A stretch of 64,000 nucleotides of DNA, taken from Bacteroidia bacterium. Lineage in GTDB: Bacteria; Bacteroidota; Bacteroidia; Bacteroidales; Prolixibacteraceae. The DNA is taken from positions 1-64,000 of the forward strand of contig JAPLDT010000102.1 in NCBI GenBank assembly GCA_026391315.1, written 5' to 3'. The translations under genes and the position numbers were made by a program. The notes under the pieces are model-generated. The model did not search any database. It saw only the letters and a program-made list of their open reading frames with translations, and was not told the DNA's origin. The stretch's first letter is position 1, and each line of letters opens with the position of its first letter. Shown here one piece after another: positions 38,645-47,799 of the stretch.

Positions 38645-39538
38645 ATGAAGAGAGTGTTGATCATAGTTTCCATGCTTCTCTGCTTTTTGCAGGCTTTTCC
38701 GCAAAAATCGGCAGATGTTGGTATCAGGCTTGGTGCAGCAGTCTATTGGGGTGATTTGGAAAATGTCTCATACGGCAAAGAGATCACAGCGCTTTACGGA
38801 CTTCTTGGAAGATGGAATTTTAACAAGAGAATGTCCATCCGGGGGCAATTGATATCAGGTACCCTGAAGTCGTCAGGCACCTTTCCCGGTGTAAACCTGG
38901 CCGAACCTACTTCCCGGATCACCATCAATGATCCATCCGGTATGCCTATCGAGTTATTCATGAAGAAAGCGGATGATTCTTACAATTTCAACCGGTCCAT
39001 CCAGACCTTTGAGGCGATTTTTGAATTCAATTTCATGGATTATAAAATGGGAAGTACCACCAAAGACCGTTTTACCCCATTTCTATCCCTGGGGGTGGGA
39101 GGATTTTATTCAAGGGCTCCAAGACGGGGTACCCTGATACTAATGCCACAGCTGTATAATTATCCGTTTTTGCCCTACAAAAATTTGTACCAACCGGTTT
39201 TGGATAAGAACAACAACAAAACCAACGATTCCGATGCGCTGTCACCCATCATACCGATGGGATTTGGAATTAAATACAACCTAACCAAAAGGCTTGGGCT
39301 CTGCGTGGAATTGTGCGTCAGGAAGACTTTTACAGATAACATAGATAACCTGAAGGATCCCAAAAGATACCAAAATGCGGATCCTTTAATCGGAAGCTAC
39401 CCTGCGGAGTTTGCTCCCAGTGTGTTGCTGAACAACGACTGGTATGCTTCATTGCACCTCTCGTTGCACTGGCAGGTTTGGCAAGACAGGGGAATATGTA
39501 AAGTGAACGAAAAAAATGTCAGGAAAAGTGCATTCTAA
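38645..39538 (+). CDS. porG: PorG-like outer-membrane beta-barrel protein (DUF6089)
   Basis: 297 residues from the ATG at 38645, directly before a signal peptide (RVLIIVSMLLCFLQAFPQ). The mature protein is a small beta-barrel with aromatic/glycine strands (GIRLGAAVYWGDLENVSYG, FLSLGVGGFYSRAPR). In Porphyromonas the type IX secretion component PorG is encoded just before uppS and bamA, and the same order occurs here, which supports the name. The 3' end overlaps uppS by 23 bp. Assignment rests on gene order plus barrel character. Confidence 0.72.
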   Translation: MKRVLIIVSMLLCFLQAFPQKSADVGIRLGAAVYWGDLENVSYGKEITALYGLLGRWNFNKRMSIRGQLISGTLKSSGTFPGVNLAEPTSRITINDPSGMPIELFMKKADDSYNFNRSIQTFEAIFEFNFMDYKMGSTTKDRFTPFLSLGVGGFYSRAPRRGTLILMPQLYNYPFLPYKNLYQPVLDKNNNKTNDSDALSPIIPMGFGIKYNLTKRLGLCVELCVRKTFTDNIDNLKDPKRYQNADPLIGSYPAEFAPSVLLNNDWYASLHLSLHWQVWQDRGICKVNEKNVRKSAF

Positions 39539-40268
39539 AGAGTTAAAATCTGATAAGATCCCGAAACATGTAGCCATTATCATGGATGGCAACGGGCGAT
39601 GGGCAGAACAACATGGGTTAGACCGGATCTTTGGTCACCGCGAAGGGGTGGAGGCTGTCCGCTCTGTCGTTGAGGGAGCGGGTGAAATGGGTATTCAATA
39701 CCTTACACTCTATGCTTTTTCTACAGAGAACTGGAACCGGCCCAGGGAGGAGGTAGATGCCTTGATGGGTTTGCTGGTCCATGCCATCGTTGCTGAGACG
39801 GAAAATCTCCACAAAAACAATGTATCGCTGCGTACCATTGGCGATATTGCCTCACTTCCTGAGCAAGTTCAGCAAAAATTGGCTGGTGCAATTGCCAAAA
39901 CTGCAGAGAACAGCGGGCTTAGATTGGTATTGGCTTTGAGCTATTCGGGCCGCTGGGAGATGGTGGAAGCGGCAAAAAGAATGGCCGATGAGTTAAAAAA
40001 TGACAAAATTGACAAAAGTAGCATCAATGAAGAGTTGATTGGAAAATATCTTCCTACATTTGGCCTGCCTGATCCTGAACTGTTGATTCGTACCGGCGGT
40101 GAATTCAGGGTTAGTAATTTTCTTCTTTGGCAGATTGCATATACTGAGTTGTATTTTACACAAAAGTTGTGGCCAGACTATCGCAAAGATGATCTTTTTG
40201 AGGCAGTTAATGATTTCCAAAAGAGAGAAAGACGTTTTGGAAAAACTAGTGAACAAATTAGAATTTGA
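39516..40268 (+). CDS. uppS: Undecaprenyl diphosphate synthase
   Basis: 250 residues. The IIMDGNGRWA motif holds catalytic Asp24, and FSTENWNRP and LIRTGGEFRVSNFLLWQ are standard UppS signatures. It builds the C55 lipid carrier for peptidoglycan and O-antigen synthesis from farnesyl-PP and IPP. It overlaps porG upstream, and the bamA ATG follows its TGA after one base, so the three are likely translated together. Confidence 0.97.
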   Translation: MSGKVHSKELKSDKIPKHVAIIMDGNGRWAEQHGLDRIFGHREGVEAVRSVVEGAGEMGIQYLTLYAFSTENWNRPREEVDALMGLLVHAIVAETENLHKNNVSLRTIGDIASLPEQVQQKLAGAIAKTAENSGLRLVLALSYSGRWEMVEAAKRMADELKNDKIDKSSINEELIGKYLPTFGLPDPELLIRTGGEFRVSNFLLWQIAYTELYFTQKLWPDYRKDDLFEAVNDFQKRERRFGKTSEQIRI

Positions 40269-40269
40269 C

Positions 40270-42867
40270 ATGGTCAAAAGAGTTTTATTTCTATTTCTTG
40301 CTTTATTTTCTGGTGCCCAGTTGTATGCGCAAACAGTAGCTGACAGTACAAATTTCTCCGTTTTTTACGATAGTCCAAAACATTATACGTTGGCAGGTAT
40401 CGAAATTAGCGGTATCAGATTTCTGGATACTGAGGTGTTGAAAGGACTTTCCGGGTTAAATATTGGTGAGGAAATTACAATTCCCGGCGATCAGATCACA
40501 TCTGCCTTGAGAAAATATTGGAAACAGGGTCTGTTTTCAGATGTAAAAATTTCTGCGACAAAAATAGTAGGTGATAAGATCTGGCTGAATGTCTATCTGC
40601 AGGAGCGGCCAAGACTTGCAGCCAAAAATTACCATGGTGTTAGTAAAAGTGAAAAGGAAGATATTGAGAAGCAGGTGATGATGCTGATCGGTGGACAAGT
40701 TACCGATAACCTGGTCAACACTGCCCAGCGGCAGATACTCAGCTACTACCAGGGCAAAGGGTTCTACAACACCGAAGTGAGCATTGTGCAAAAGGATGAT
40801 ACCACCAAACAAAACCAGTTGGTGCTCGACATTATGGTGAACAAGAAGACCAAAGTGAAGATCAGTTCAATAGAGTTTGTGGGCGCCAAACAGTTGAGTA
40901 CTTACCAACTGGAGAAATCCATGAAAAAAACCAAATCAAAAAAATTGATCAATTTTTTCTCCTCGAAAAAATTTCTCCAGGACAAGTTTGATGAAGATAA
41001 AATTAATCTGATCAAGAAATACAATGAAAATGGCTATCGTGATGCCATCATCCTGGCCGATACCATCATTAAAGATACAACCAGAAATACAGTTAAACTA
41101 AAATACTGGGTTGATGAGGGACGAAGATATTACTTCAGAAATATCAGGTGGATTGGGAACACGGTTCTGACAGATGATCAACTATCCAGGGTACTGGGTA
41201 TCAAAAAGGGTGATGTCTTTGATCAGAAACTTCTTGAAAAGCGCCTTACCGAAGATGATGACGCTGTTTCGAACCAATACCTGAATACCGGTTATCTTTT
41301 CTTTAACCTTAATCCGGTTGAGGTGAAGGTCGAGAACGATTCTATTGATTTTGAGATGAGGATCGTCGAAGGCACGCAGGCAACCATTAATTCGATTGGT
41401 ATCAAAGGTAATACCAAGACCAACGAACACGTTGCCCGCCGTGAGTTGTACACCCGTCCGGGACAGCTTTTTAGTAAGGAAAACATCATTCGTTCGGTGC
41501 GTGAACTCTCCCAAATGGGCCACTTTAATCCGGAAGCCATCAAGCCCGATGTGGTTCCGCATCCCGAGGACGGAACTGTCGACATCAACTATGAGCTTGA
41601 AGAGCGCGCCAACGATCAGGTTGAACTTTCAGGTGGATGGGGCGCCGGGATGTTTGTCGGAACGGTCGGATTGAAATTCTCCAACTTCTCCGTTAGGAAT
41701 ATCGGCAACAAAAAGGCCTGGAGACCTCTCCCTACCGGGGATGGTCAAACATTGACACTGCGAGCCCAAACCAATGGTTCTTATTACCAATCGTATAGTT
41801 TCTCCTTTACCGAGCCATGGCTGGGAGGGAAGAAACCCAACTCATTCACCTTCTCTATCTACTATTCCAAACAGACCAGCGGTAACAGTGCATACAATTA
41901 CGGCGGCTATGGAAATGGAATGTATGGTGGAGGTTACGGCGGCGGAGGTTACGGAAGTGGTTACGGAAGTGGTTATGGAAGTGGTTACGGCTCATACAAC
42001 CAGTACAATTATGACATCACTGAGAAAATGGGTGTTTTGGGCGCTTCGATTGGATTGGGATATCGGTTGAAAAGGCCTGACAACTACTTTACCTTGTATC
42101 ACGAACTTTCTTACCAAAGATACATTCTTGACAACTGGAAATATTTCATTTTCCAGAATGGTACATCCAATACACTGGCATTCAGGACTGTATTCGGACG
42201 AAATTCGACAGATAGTCCGTTGTACACCAGAAGGGGATCGAACTTCTCACTCTCATTGGCATTGACACCACCTTTCTCACTGTTTACAGGGAAAGATTAC
42301 AGCAGCACAACGATGACTGCTGCAGAGAGGTACAGATTGATTGAGTACCACAAATGGTCGTTTAAGGCGGATATCTTTACTCCCCTGCAGGCTCGTCCGG
42401 ATGCGAAACTTATCCTAAGGACAAAATTTGAAACCGGACTTTTGGGTTATTACAACAAAAACCTTCGCTCACCGTTCGAATCCTACAAATTGGGAGGAGA
42501 TGGGATGTCGGGATATAGCTCTTACGGAAGTGAATACATCGGTTTACGCGGTTATGAAAACAACTCTTTGACCCCTCCAAAGGGTGGTAATATCTATGAG
42601 AAGATCACCGTCGAGCTTCGTTATCCGATCACCTTGTCACAATCTGCTACCATTTACGGTTTAGGTTTCCTTGAAGCCGGTAATTCTTGGTACGACATCT
42701 CTGATTACAATCCTTTCAGTATCAAGAGATCTGCCGGTTTGGGTATCAGGATCTTCCTGCCAATGTTTGGTTTGATGGGATTTGACTGGGGTTATGGTTT
42801 CGATGACGGGTATACCAAGGGAACGGGTGGCAGTCAGTTCCACTTCATCATGGGACAGCAGTTTTAA
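40270..42867 (+). CDS. bamA: Outer-membrane protein assembly factor BamA
   Basis: 865 residues from the ATG at 40270, which follows the uppS stop by one base and begins a signal peptide (MVKRVLFLFLALFSGAQLYAQ). Several POTRA repeats (about 40-430) precede an Omp85 barrel that ends in FHFIMGQQF with the C-terminal Phe needed for assembly. BamA inserts beta-barrel proteins into the outer membrane. An unusual Gly/Tyr-rich stretch (about residues 543-581) with four GYGS units sits between two barrel strands, probably in an exposed loop. It is encoded by tandem 12-bp units. Confidence 0.96.
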   Translation: MVKRVLFLFLALFSGAQLYAQTVADSTNFSVFYDSPKHYTLAGIEISGIRFLDTEVLKGLSGLNIGEEITIPGDQITSALRKYWKQGLFSDVKISATKIVGDKIWLNVYLQERPRLAAKNYHGVSKSEKEDIEKQVMMLIGGQVTDNLVNTAQRQILSYYQGKGFYNTEVSIVQKDDTTKQNQLVLDIMVNKKTKVKISSIEFVGAKQLSTYQLEKSMKKTKSKKLINFFSSKKFLQDKFDEDKINLIKKYNENGYRDAIILADTIIKDTTRNTVKLKYWVDEGRRYYFRNIRWIGNTVLTDDQLSRVLGIKKGDVFDQKLLEKRLTEDDDAVSNQYLNTGYLFFNLNPVEVKVENDSIDFEMRIVEGTQATINSIGIKGNTKTNEHVARRELYTRPGQLFSKENIIRSVRELSQMGHFNPEAIKPDVVPHPEDGTVDINYELEERANDQVELSGGWGAGMFVGTVGLKFSNFSVRNIGNKKAWRPLPTGDGQTLTLRAQTNGSYYQSYSFSFTEPWLGGKKPNSFTFSIYYSKQTSGNSAYNYGGYGNGMYGGGYGGGGYGSGYGSGYGSGYGSYNQYNYDITEKMGVLGASIGLGYRLKRPDNYFTLYHELSYQRYILDNWKYFIFQNGTSNTLAFRTVFGRNSTDSPLYTRRGSNFSLSLALTPPFSLFTGKDYSSTTMTAAERYRLIEYHKWSFKADIFTPLQARPDAKLILRTKFETGLLGYYNKNLRSPFESYKLGGDGMSGYSSYGSEYIGLRGYENNSLTPPKGGNIYEKITVELRYPITLSQSATIYGLGFLEAGNSWYDISDYNPFSIKRSAGLGIRIFLPMFGLMGFDWGYGFDDGYTKGTGGSQFHFIMGQQF

Positions 42868-42915
42868 AAGTTTGGCCTGAATTTTGATATTACTTCATGA
42901 TAAAAAATTATTGAT

Positions 42916-43431
42916 ATGAAGAAGATTATTTTTTTGGGAGTTTTCATTCTTGCTTGCATGACAAGCAGTTTTGCGCAGAAATATGCCTACGTAGATACCG
43001 ATTTTATTTTAGGGAAATTGCCGGCTTATGTCGCTGCCCAGGAGCAACTGGATAAACTGTCACAGAAATACCAGAAAGAGCTTGAGACGCTTCATGCCGA
43101 GCTTGACCAGATCTACAAGGATTATCAGGGCGAGGTGGTATTGCTTTCCCAGGATATGAAACGCAAGCGTGAAGAGCAGATTGTCAACAAGGAGAAGGAG
43201 TACAAAAAGCTACAGCGCCAGTATTTTGGTCCGGAAGGTGATTTGGCAAAAAAACGGGAAGCCCTGGTAAAGCCTATTCAGGATGAAGTTTTCAATGCCA
43301 TTCAGACCATAGCCGAGCAGGGAGCTTATGCGATGGTTTTTGACAAGGCAGGCAGCATGACAATGGTCTACACCAACCCGAAATTTGACCTGAGCGATCA
43401 GGTGTTACAAAAGCTTGGATATAAAAATTAA
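42916..43431 (+). CDS. OmpH/Skp-family periplasmic chaperone (first copy)
   Basis: 171 residues with a signal peptide ending in SSFAQ. KYAYVDTDFILGKLP starts the core; residues about 45-110 are a long charged coiled coil (QKYQKELETLHAELDQIYKD), and the C-terminus returns to the beta core. Skp proteins hold unfolded barrel proteins on the way to BamA. The gene lies 48 bp after bamA and is followed by a second copy, an arrangement common in Bacteroidota. Confidence 0.93.
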   Translation: MKKIIFLGVFILACMTSSFAQKYAYVDTDFILGKLPAYVAAQEQLDKLSQKYQKELETLHAELDQIYKDYQGEVVLLSQDMKRKREEQIVNKEKEYKKLQRQYFGPEGDLAKKREALVKPIQDEVFNAIQTIAEQGAYAMVFDKAGSMTMVYTNPKFDLSDQVLQKLGYKN

Positions 43432-43471
43432 TGTTATAAATTTGCTACATAAAAATTAAATCAGATTGATC

Positions 43472-43990
43472 ATGAGACATTTCTTAAGTGTTATAACTTT
43501 TTCCCTTCTTCTATTTGTTGGAGCTTCCGCCTCGGCCCAAACATTGAAATTTGGTCACATTGACTTTCAGGGTTTGATCGCTACCATGCCTGAACGTGAA
43601 GTTGCTCAGAAAGCCATGGCTAAAATGCAAACTGACCTTGAGGCACAGTTGGCCGTTATGCAAAAAGAGTACCAAACCAAAGGCCAGGAGTATGTTGCTT
43701 TGGTAAAACAACCAAATGTTACAGATGCCATTCGTCAGGCAAAAGAAGCCGACATTCAGAGCTTACAGGAAAGAATCTCTACTTATCAGCAAACAGCTCA
43801 GGACCAGCTTCAGAAAGAAGAGAGCAAGCAGTTCCAGCCTGTCGTAGAGAAAGCCCGTAAAGCAATCGGAGAAGTAGCTAAAGAGCAAGGAATGTTGTAT
43901 GTTTTTGAAATAAACAGTGTATTGTATTACAACACAGCACAGTCGACAGACATGATGCCACTGGTTAAAGCAAAACTTGGTCTAAAATAA
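43472..43990 (+). CDS. OmpH/Skp-family periplasmic chaperone (second copy)
   Basis: 172 residues from ATG 43472 with signal peptide MRHFLSVITFSLLLFVGASASAQ-type ending. LKFGHIDFQGLIATMPERE leads into a coiled coil rich in Gln and Lys (about 50-125), then EQGMLYVFEINSVLYYN. It shares fold and layout with the preceding copy but little exact sequence, so the two may serve different clients. An intrinsic terminator follows 21 bp after the stop. Confidence 0.92.
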   Translation: MRHFLSVITFSLLLFVGASASAQTLKFGHIDFQGLIATMPEREVAQKAMAKMQTDLEAQLAVMQKEYQTKGQEYVALVKQPNVTDAIRQAKEADIQSLQERISTYQQTAQDQLQKEESKQFQPVVEKARKAIGEVAKEQGMLYVFEINSVLYYNTAQSTDMMPLVKAKLGLK

Positions 43991-44011
43991 TTCGATTGGA
44001 TTAGATATAGG

Positions 44012-44037
44012 AAAAGGGCGTCGCAAGGTGCCCTTTT
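44012..44037 (+). terminator. Intrinsic terminator after the second skp gene
   Basis: An 8-bp stem (44012-44019 with 44030-44037) is rich in GC at its tip and runs into a T-tract on the plus strand, the classical Rho-independent form. It ends the porG-uppS-bamA-skp-skp transcript. Confidence 0.85.
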
Positions 44038-44054
44038 TTATTTCTCAGAAATTA

Positions 44055-44106
44055 CTTGGTGACCTTTGTGTTTAAACATTTAAAAATCACCACAAAGGGC
44101 ACCAAG
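44055..44106. repeat. Inverted repeat upstream of murI
   Basis: Arms 44055-44070 and 44091-44106 pair over 16 bp with one mismatch around a 20-nt A/T-rich loop. It lies between the terminator and murI and may be an interspersed palindromic element or part of the murI leader. Confidence 0.75.
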
Positions 44107-44160
44107 AATAATTGAATTTTGGTTCAAAGGCGAATAATTTATAGTTTAGAGGATAAATTG

Positions 44161-45003
44161 ATGTTTATGTCAGATAATTACCAACCCATTGGCGTTTTCG
44201 ATTCGGGTTACGGCGGACTTACAATTTTCAAAGAACTGCTTCGTGAATTACCACAATACGATTACATCTATCTGGGGGATAATGCCAGAAATCCATACGG
44301 GACCCGCTCTTTTGAAGTTGTCTACGAATATACCAGGCAAGCGGTTTTTCAGCTTTTTGAACAGGAGTGCCGACTGGTGGTCCTTGCTTGTAACACTGCC
44401 TCGGCAAAGGCGCTGCGCAACATCCAGCAAATTGACCTGCCTGTAACTTATCCGGACAGACGGGTTTTGGGGGTGATCAGACCTAGCGTGGAGATGATCC
44501 CTGATATGACGAAAACCGGCCATGTGGGTGTATTGGGTACCAATGGAACAGTCATTTCCGAATCCTATCCCATGGAGATAGCCAAAATATCCCCAAACAG
44601 CCTGATATTTGTTACCCAGGTGGCCTGTCCGATGTGGGTGCCTATCGTAGAAAGTAACCTTATAGAAAGCCCCGGAGCAGCCTTTTTTGTCAAACAGAAT
44701 TTGGACGAGCTTTTTAGTAAAGATCCGTTGATCGACACCGTTATTCTTGGCTGTACGCATTATCCGCTTTTAACGAAAGTGATCCGTCAATATTTGCCAG
44801 AAGGCGTTCAGTTGCTAACCCAGGGACCCATTGTTGCGGAACGTTTGAAAGATTATCTTTTCCGCCATCCTGAAATGGAGATGAATTGCTCGAAATCTGG
44901 CCGGAGGGAGTATTTTACAACAGAATCAGCGGCCAATTTTGATCAGCTGGCCAATCTGTTTCTGGGCAGCGAGGTCAAGTCACAACACATTAAATTGGGA
45001 TAA
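44161..45003 (+). CDS. murI: Glutamate racemase
   Basis: 280 residues from ATG 44161 (44167 is equally possible; upstream in-frame starts give an unlikely charged tail). Both catalytic cysteines are visible: LACNTAS (Cys77) and LGCTHYP (Cys198). PIGVFDSGYGGLT holds the N-terminal Asp. It converts L- to D-glutamate for peptidoglycan synthesis. Grouping with uppS, bamA and skp makes this a cell-envelope cluster. Confidence 0.96.
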   Translation: MFMSDNYQPIGVFDSGYGGLTIFKELLRELPQYDYIYLGDNARNPYGTRSFEVVYEYTRQAVFQLFEQECRLVVLACNTASAKALRNIQQIDLPVTYPDRRVLGVIRPSVEMIPDMTKTGHVGVLGTNGTVISESYPMEIAKISPNSLIFVTQVACPMWVPIVESNLIESPGAAFFVKQNLDELFSKDPLIDTVILGCTHYPLLTKVIRQYLPEGVQLLTQGPIVAERLKDYLFRHPEMEMNCSKSGRREYFTTESAANFDQLANLFLGSEVKSQHIKLG

Positions 45004-45114
45004 AAGGGAAATTTAACCATAAATGGGCACGAACTGTCATAAATGGATTGTGCGACGTTAAAGATTGTGAATATTTGAATAGTCGGCCTGTTGTGTAATT
45101 TACTGACTATCAAT

Positions 45115-45298
45115 AGATTGCTTCGTCGTTCCTCCTCGCAATGACGGTATGCTGTTGATTTTGTGAGGGTGGAGAGAAGGAGGCGGGCAGCGATTTTGCT
45201 ATTACCGAAAACTGATGATCCGCCTCCTTCTCTCCACCCTCACCTCCAAAAAAAAGATCCGTCATTGCGAACACGAGGAACGAAGTGTGAAGCAATCT
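45115..45298. repeat. Nested inverted repeat between murI and the kinase gene
   Basis: An outer pair (45115-45147 and 45259-45298, imperfect) contains the word GATTGCTTCG...GCAATGACGG, which belongs to a type of interspersed repeat found in many bacterial genomes. Inside it lies a perfect 24-bp pair (45163-45186 and 45220-45243) of different, purine-rich sequence. The whole resembles a small non-coding mobile or palindromic element. The rest of 45004-45501 holds no gene that I can support. Confidence 0.8.
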
Positions 45299-45501
45299 GT
45301 TGAGAGTCGCATAAATTTTTCTTAACTTAATGACATTACCCTACGGGATTCCGGTTCTATCACCCTGATATTTCTATAAATATTTGATCCCTGGCGGGAT
45401 CTGGACCGACAGAACCAGATATGCCACAAATTTCAAGTTCTGATCTTTATGCATTCCTTGGAACCCATTTTTGGTTAAGCTTTTTTGTGGGAGAGTACCT
45501 T

Positions 45502-46602
45502 CTACGACAAACTTTGCATTACGCAGTTTTCCATCCAGGAGTCGTTTTTTTCCAAAACCTTCAGGTAGTTCAATTGTGACAGGGACCTGTCGCGGTTATG
45601 TTCGGGATAGGAGATCTTGTAATATGGGTCTCCGTTCAGATAGTCTGCAAGGAACCGGATGGTCTGTTCCCAAACCATGTACCTGCAGGAGAAAACTAGA
45701 TTTTCTCTTTCCAATTTCGTTAAAAACCGGTTACTTTCGGAGAGATAACCGCGCGTAAAAGCTTCAAAATACTCTTTAATAAAGCTGATCCTGCTAAGAT
45801 CAGGTTCATCTTCAGCAGCACTGTTACAAAGGGTACGGATGGCATCGCCAAAATCGAAGAGGATGGTGCCCGGCATTACCGTATCGAGATCGATGATGCA
45901 GAGGCTCTGTTCATCGGGACCGTACAGAATGTTGTTTATTTTTGTGTCGTTGTGGGTGATTCGAAGCGGTAGTTTCCCTTGATCGAGCCAATTTTGCAAT
46001 TGCAGCATTTCATCCGCCCGTAGAAGTAACAGGTCAATCTCTGTTTGCATGGAGGCGCAGTGACCAGCCGCATTGCCAGAGATGGCATCCAGAAATTGTT
46101 GATACCTGAATTTGCCATTGTGAAAATTGGGAATGGTTTCAATCAGTTTGGAACCATCCAGGTCGGAGAGTTGAAGCTGAAATTTCCCAAAGGCCTTACC
46201 GGCACTGTAAGCCTGATCGGCATGGGTTACCTCTTCGATTCCGTGCGAATTGCTGACAAACAGGAAAAGGGTCCAGTAGTTACCCGATTCGTCCTGAATG
46301 TATTGGTTTCCATCTTTTGTACTGAGGTAATTCATCACCTTTCGGTCGATCTCCGGTTCTCCTTCCGCCAACAATTTTGAACGAATATGCCCCGTTACCA
46401 GCCTGATGTTGTTCAGCATCCCGGGTACGTTTTTGAAAACGAAGTGGTTTTTGCGCTGAAGAATAAAGTTGGGGTTCTCTTCTCCTGCTGTGCGGATCAG
46501 AATGGTGTCGTTGATATGACCATGGCCGAATGGTTTCCAATCCACTACCTGTTCGGTACGGCCAAAGGAGGTTAGATATTGATGGATATGGAGGTTGGTC
46601 AT
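45502..46602 (-). CDS. APH-fold sugar kinase (possible N-acetylhexosamine 1-kinase)
   Basis: 366 residues of the aminoglycoside-phosphotransferase fold. Catalytic loop RITHNDTKINNIL and metal site IIDLDTVMPGTILFDFGD are intact. Family members next to a sugar nucleotidyltransferase and a sugar permease are usually anomeric kinases, such as NahK, which make GlcNAc/GalNAc 1-phosphate. Both neighbours are present here upstream on the same strand. The hexosamine substrate is inferred from context; a choline or homoserine kinase role is less likely. Confidence 0.78.
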   Translation of the reverse strand: MTNLHIHQYLTSFGRTEQVVDWKPFGHGHINDTILIRTAGEENPNFILQRKNHFVFKNVPGMLNNIRLVTGHIRSKLLAEGEPEIDRKVMNYLSTKDGNQYIQDESGNYWTLFLFVSNSHGIEEVTHADQAYSAGKAFGKFQLQLSDLDGSKLIETIPNFHNGKFRYQQFLDAISGNAAGHCASMQTEIDLLLLRADEMLQLQNWLDQGKLPLRITHNDTKINNILYGPDEQSLCIIDLDTVMPGTILFDFGDAIRTLCNSAAEDEPDLSRISFIKEYFEAFTRGYLSESNRFLTKLERENLVFSCRYMVWEQTIRFLADYLNGDPYYKISYPEHNRDRSLSQLNYLKVLEKNDSWMENCVMQSLS

Positions 46603-46615
46603 TTATTTGTAAAAA

Positions 46616-46805
46616 AGGAGAAATTTGGAAATGAATGGAGATAAATGGAAATAAATGGAAATAGGGAAATAAGTGGAGATAGATGGAAATAGGGAAATAA
46701 ATTTAAACTATTAGAAACACTTCATAAGTTGACAAAATCATGAGACAACTTATTACAATTTATTTCCTTATTTCTATTTATTACAATTTATTTCCATCTA
46801 TTTCT
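46616..46805. repeat. Low-complexity inverted repeat (GGAAATA / TATTTCC words)
   Basis: The left part (about 46616-46700) repeats GGAAATA-like words with small changes; the right part (about 46751-46805) repeats the complement. A 50-nt A/T-rich spacer separates them. It fills the space between the kinase and nucleotidyltransferase genes. Confidence 0.85.
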
Positions 46806-46809
46806 TTTC

Positions 46810-47706
46810 CTACCATAAATTCTCCGGATAAACCCCATCCTCAATCAGTTGCGCAATTCTGCCCTTGACAATCGGTTTATCCTCGATGTATGTAACGCCA
46901 AACCAGGGAGAATCACATTCGATGACCTTGGTTTTGATGTTACCGTTGACGATGTTGTCGTTGATCAGCAACGGTATGTAATATTCAGATTTGAGTTCAT
47001 GACCATGATCCGTCAAGAATTGAGTAAATCCTTCCCTGATGTATCCAAAGACATTTGGTTTCAATCCCCAGAAGTTCATGGAAACCGGACTCTTAGGGCT
47101 TAGCTTGTGACGGCCATCCGCTTCGTAATAGAAGATGCCATCCGACTCACCTTTGATCTTCGTACGCTCGACTACAGTTGTCAGATAGCCATTCGCATCG
47201 GTTGCGCAGACGCCCCGCGAAACGGTTCCATGGTCGGAAAGGGTATTTTCGACATTGTATCCCACCATGGCATATTCGCCGGGATCGTTGGATGATATAA
47301 GGAAATTGGCCATGGCAAAGTAGGCTTTTTCTCCATAAAAATCGTCCGCATTGATAACAGCCAGCGGTTCGTTGGCCACTCCATCGGCCATTAGCAGGGC
47401 ATGCGCTGTTCCCCAGGGTTTTTGCCTCTCAGGCGACAGGGTAAAACCGGACGGAAGTTTATCCAATGCCTGGTAGACATATTCCACGGCAATGCGTCCT
47501 TTTAATTTTGGATCGAATCGCTCTTTGAAGGCAGCTTCAAAATCGTGACGGATGACAAAAACAACCTTTCCAAAACCGGCACGAATGGCGTCGTAAAGGG
47601 AGTAATCAATGATCGCTTCCCCGTTGGGACCAACTTCGTCCAGTTGTTTTAATCCTCCGTAACGGCTACCCATTCCGGCAGCAAGAATAACTAAAGTGGG
47701 CTTCAT
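46810..47706 (-). CDS. Sugar-phosphate nucleotidyltransferase
   Basis: 298 residues. The N-terminal nucleotide-binding motif AAGMGSRYGGLKQLDE, the VINADDFYG metal site and a C-terminal SEYYIPLLIND helix place it in the NTP_transferase family. It would couple a sugar 1-phosphate with an NTP to give an NDP-sugar. With the APH-fold kinase downstream and a FucP-type permease upstream, a salvage route from free sugar to NDP-sugar is implied. The base and sugar used cannot be read from the sequence. Confidence 0.87.
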   Translation of the reverse strand: MKPTLVILAAGMGSRYGGLKQLDEVGPNGEAIIDYSLYDAIRAGFGKVVFVIRHDFEAAFKERFDPKLKGRIAVEYVYQALDKLPSGFTLSPERQKPWGTAHALLMADGVANEPLAVINADDFYGEKAYFAMANFLISSNDPGEYAMVGYNVENTLSDHGTVSRGVCATDANGYLTTVVERTKIKGESDGIFYYEADGRHKLSPKSPVSMNFWGLKPNVFGYIREGFTQFLTDHGHELKSEYYIPLLINDNIVNGNIKTKVIECDSPWFGVTYIEDKPIVKGRIAQLIEDGVYPENLW

Positions 47707-47713
47707 TTATTTG

Positions 47714-47793
47714 AGTTATGAGTTATGAGTGATAAGTTATGAGTTATGCGTGAATCCAAATCACTCATAACTTATCACTCATAACTCATAACT
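47714..47793. repeat. Perfect 31-bp inverted repeat of GTTATGA words
   Basis: Arms 47714-47744 and 47763-47793 pair perfectly around an 18-nt loop. Each arm is built from 7-bp words (AGTTATG). It lies between the permease and nucleotidyltransferase genes. Confidence 0.92.
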
Positions 47794-47799
47794 ATTTTT

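Noticed and set aside
41774-42070. 98-codon plus-strand ORF within bamA, and many similar frames inside other genes
   Set aside because: They lie wholly inside well-supported genes, have repeat-driven or low-complexity composition and no recognisable motif. They are frame shadows.
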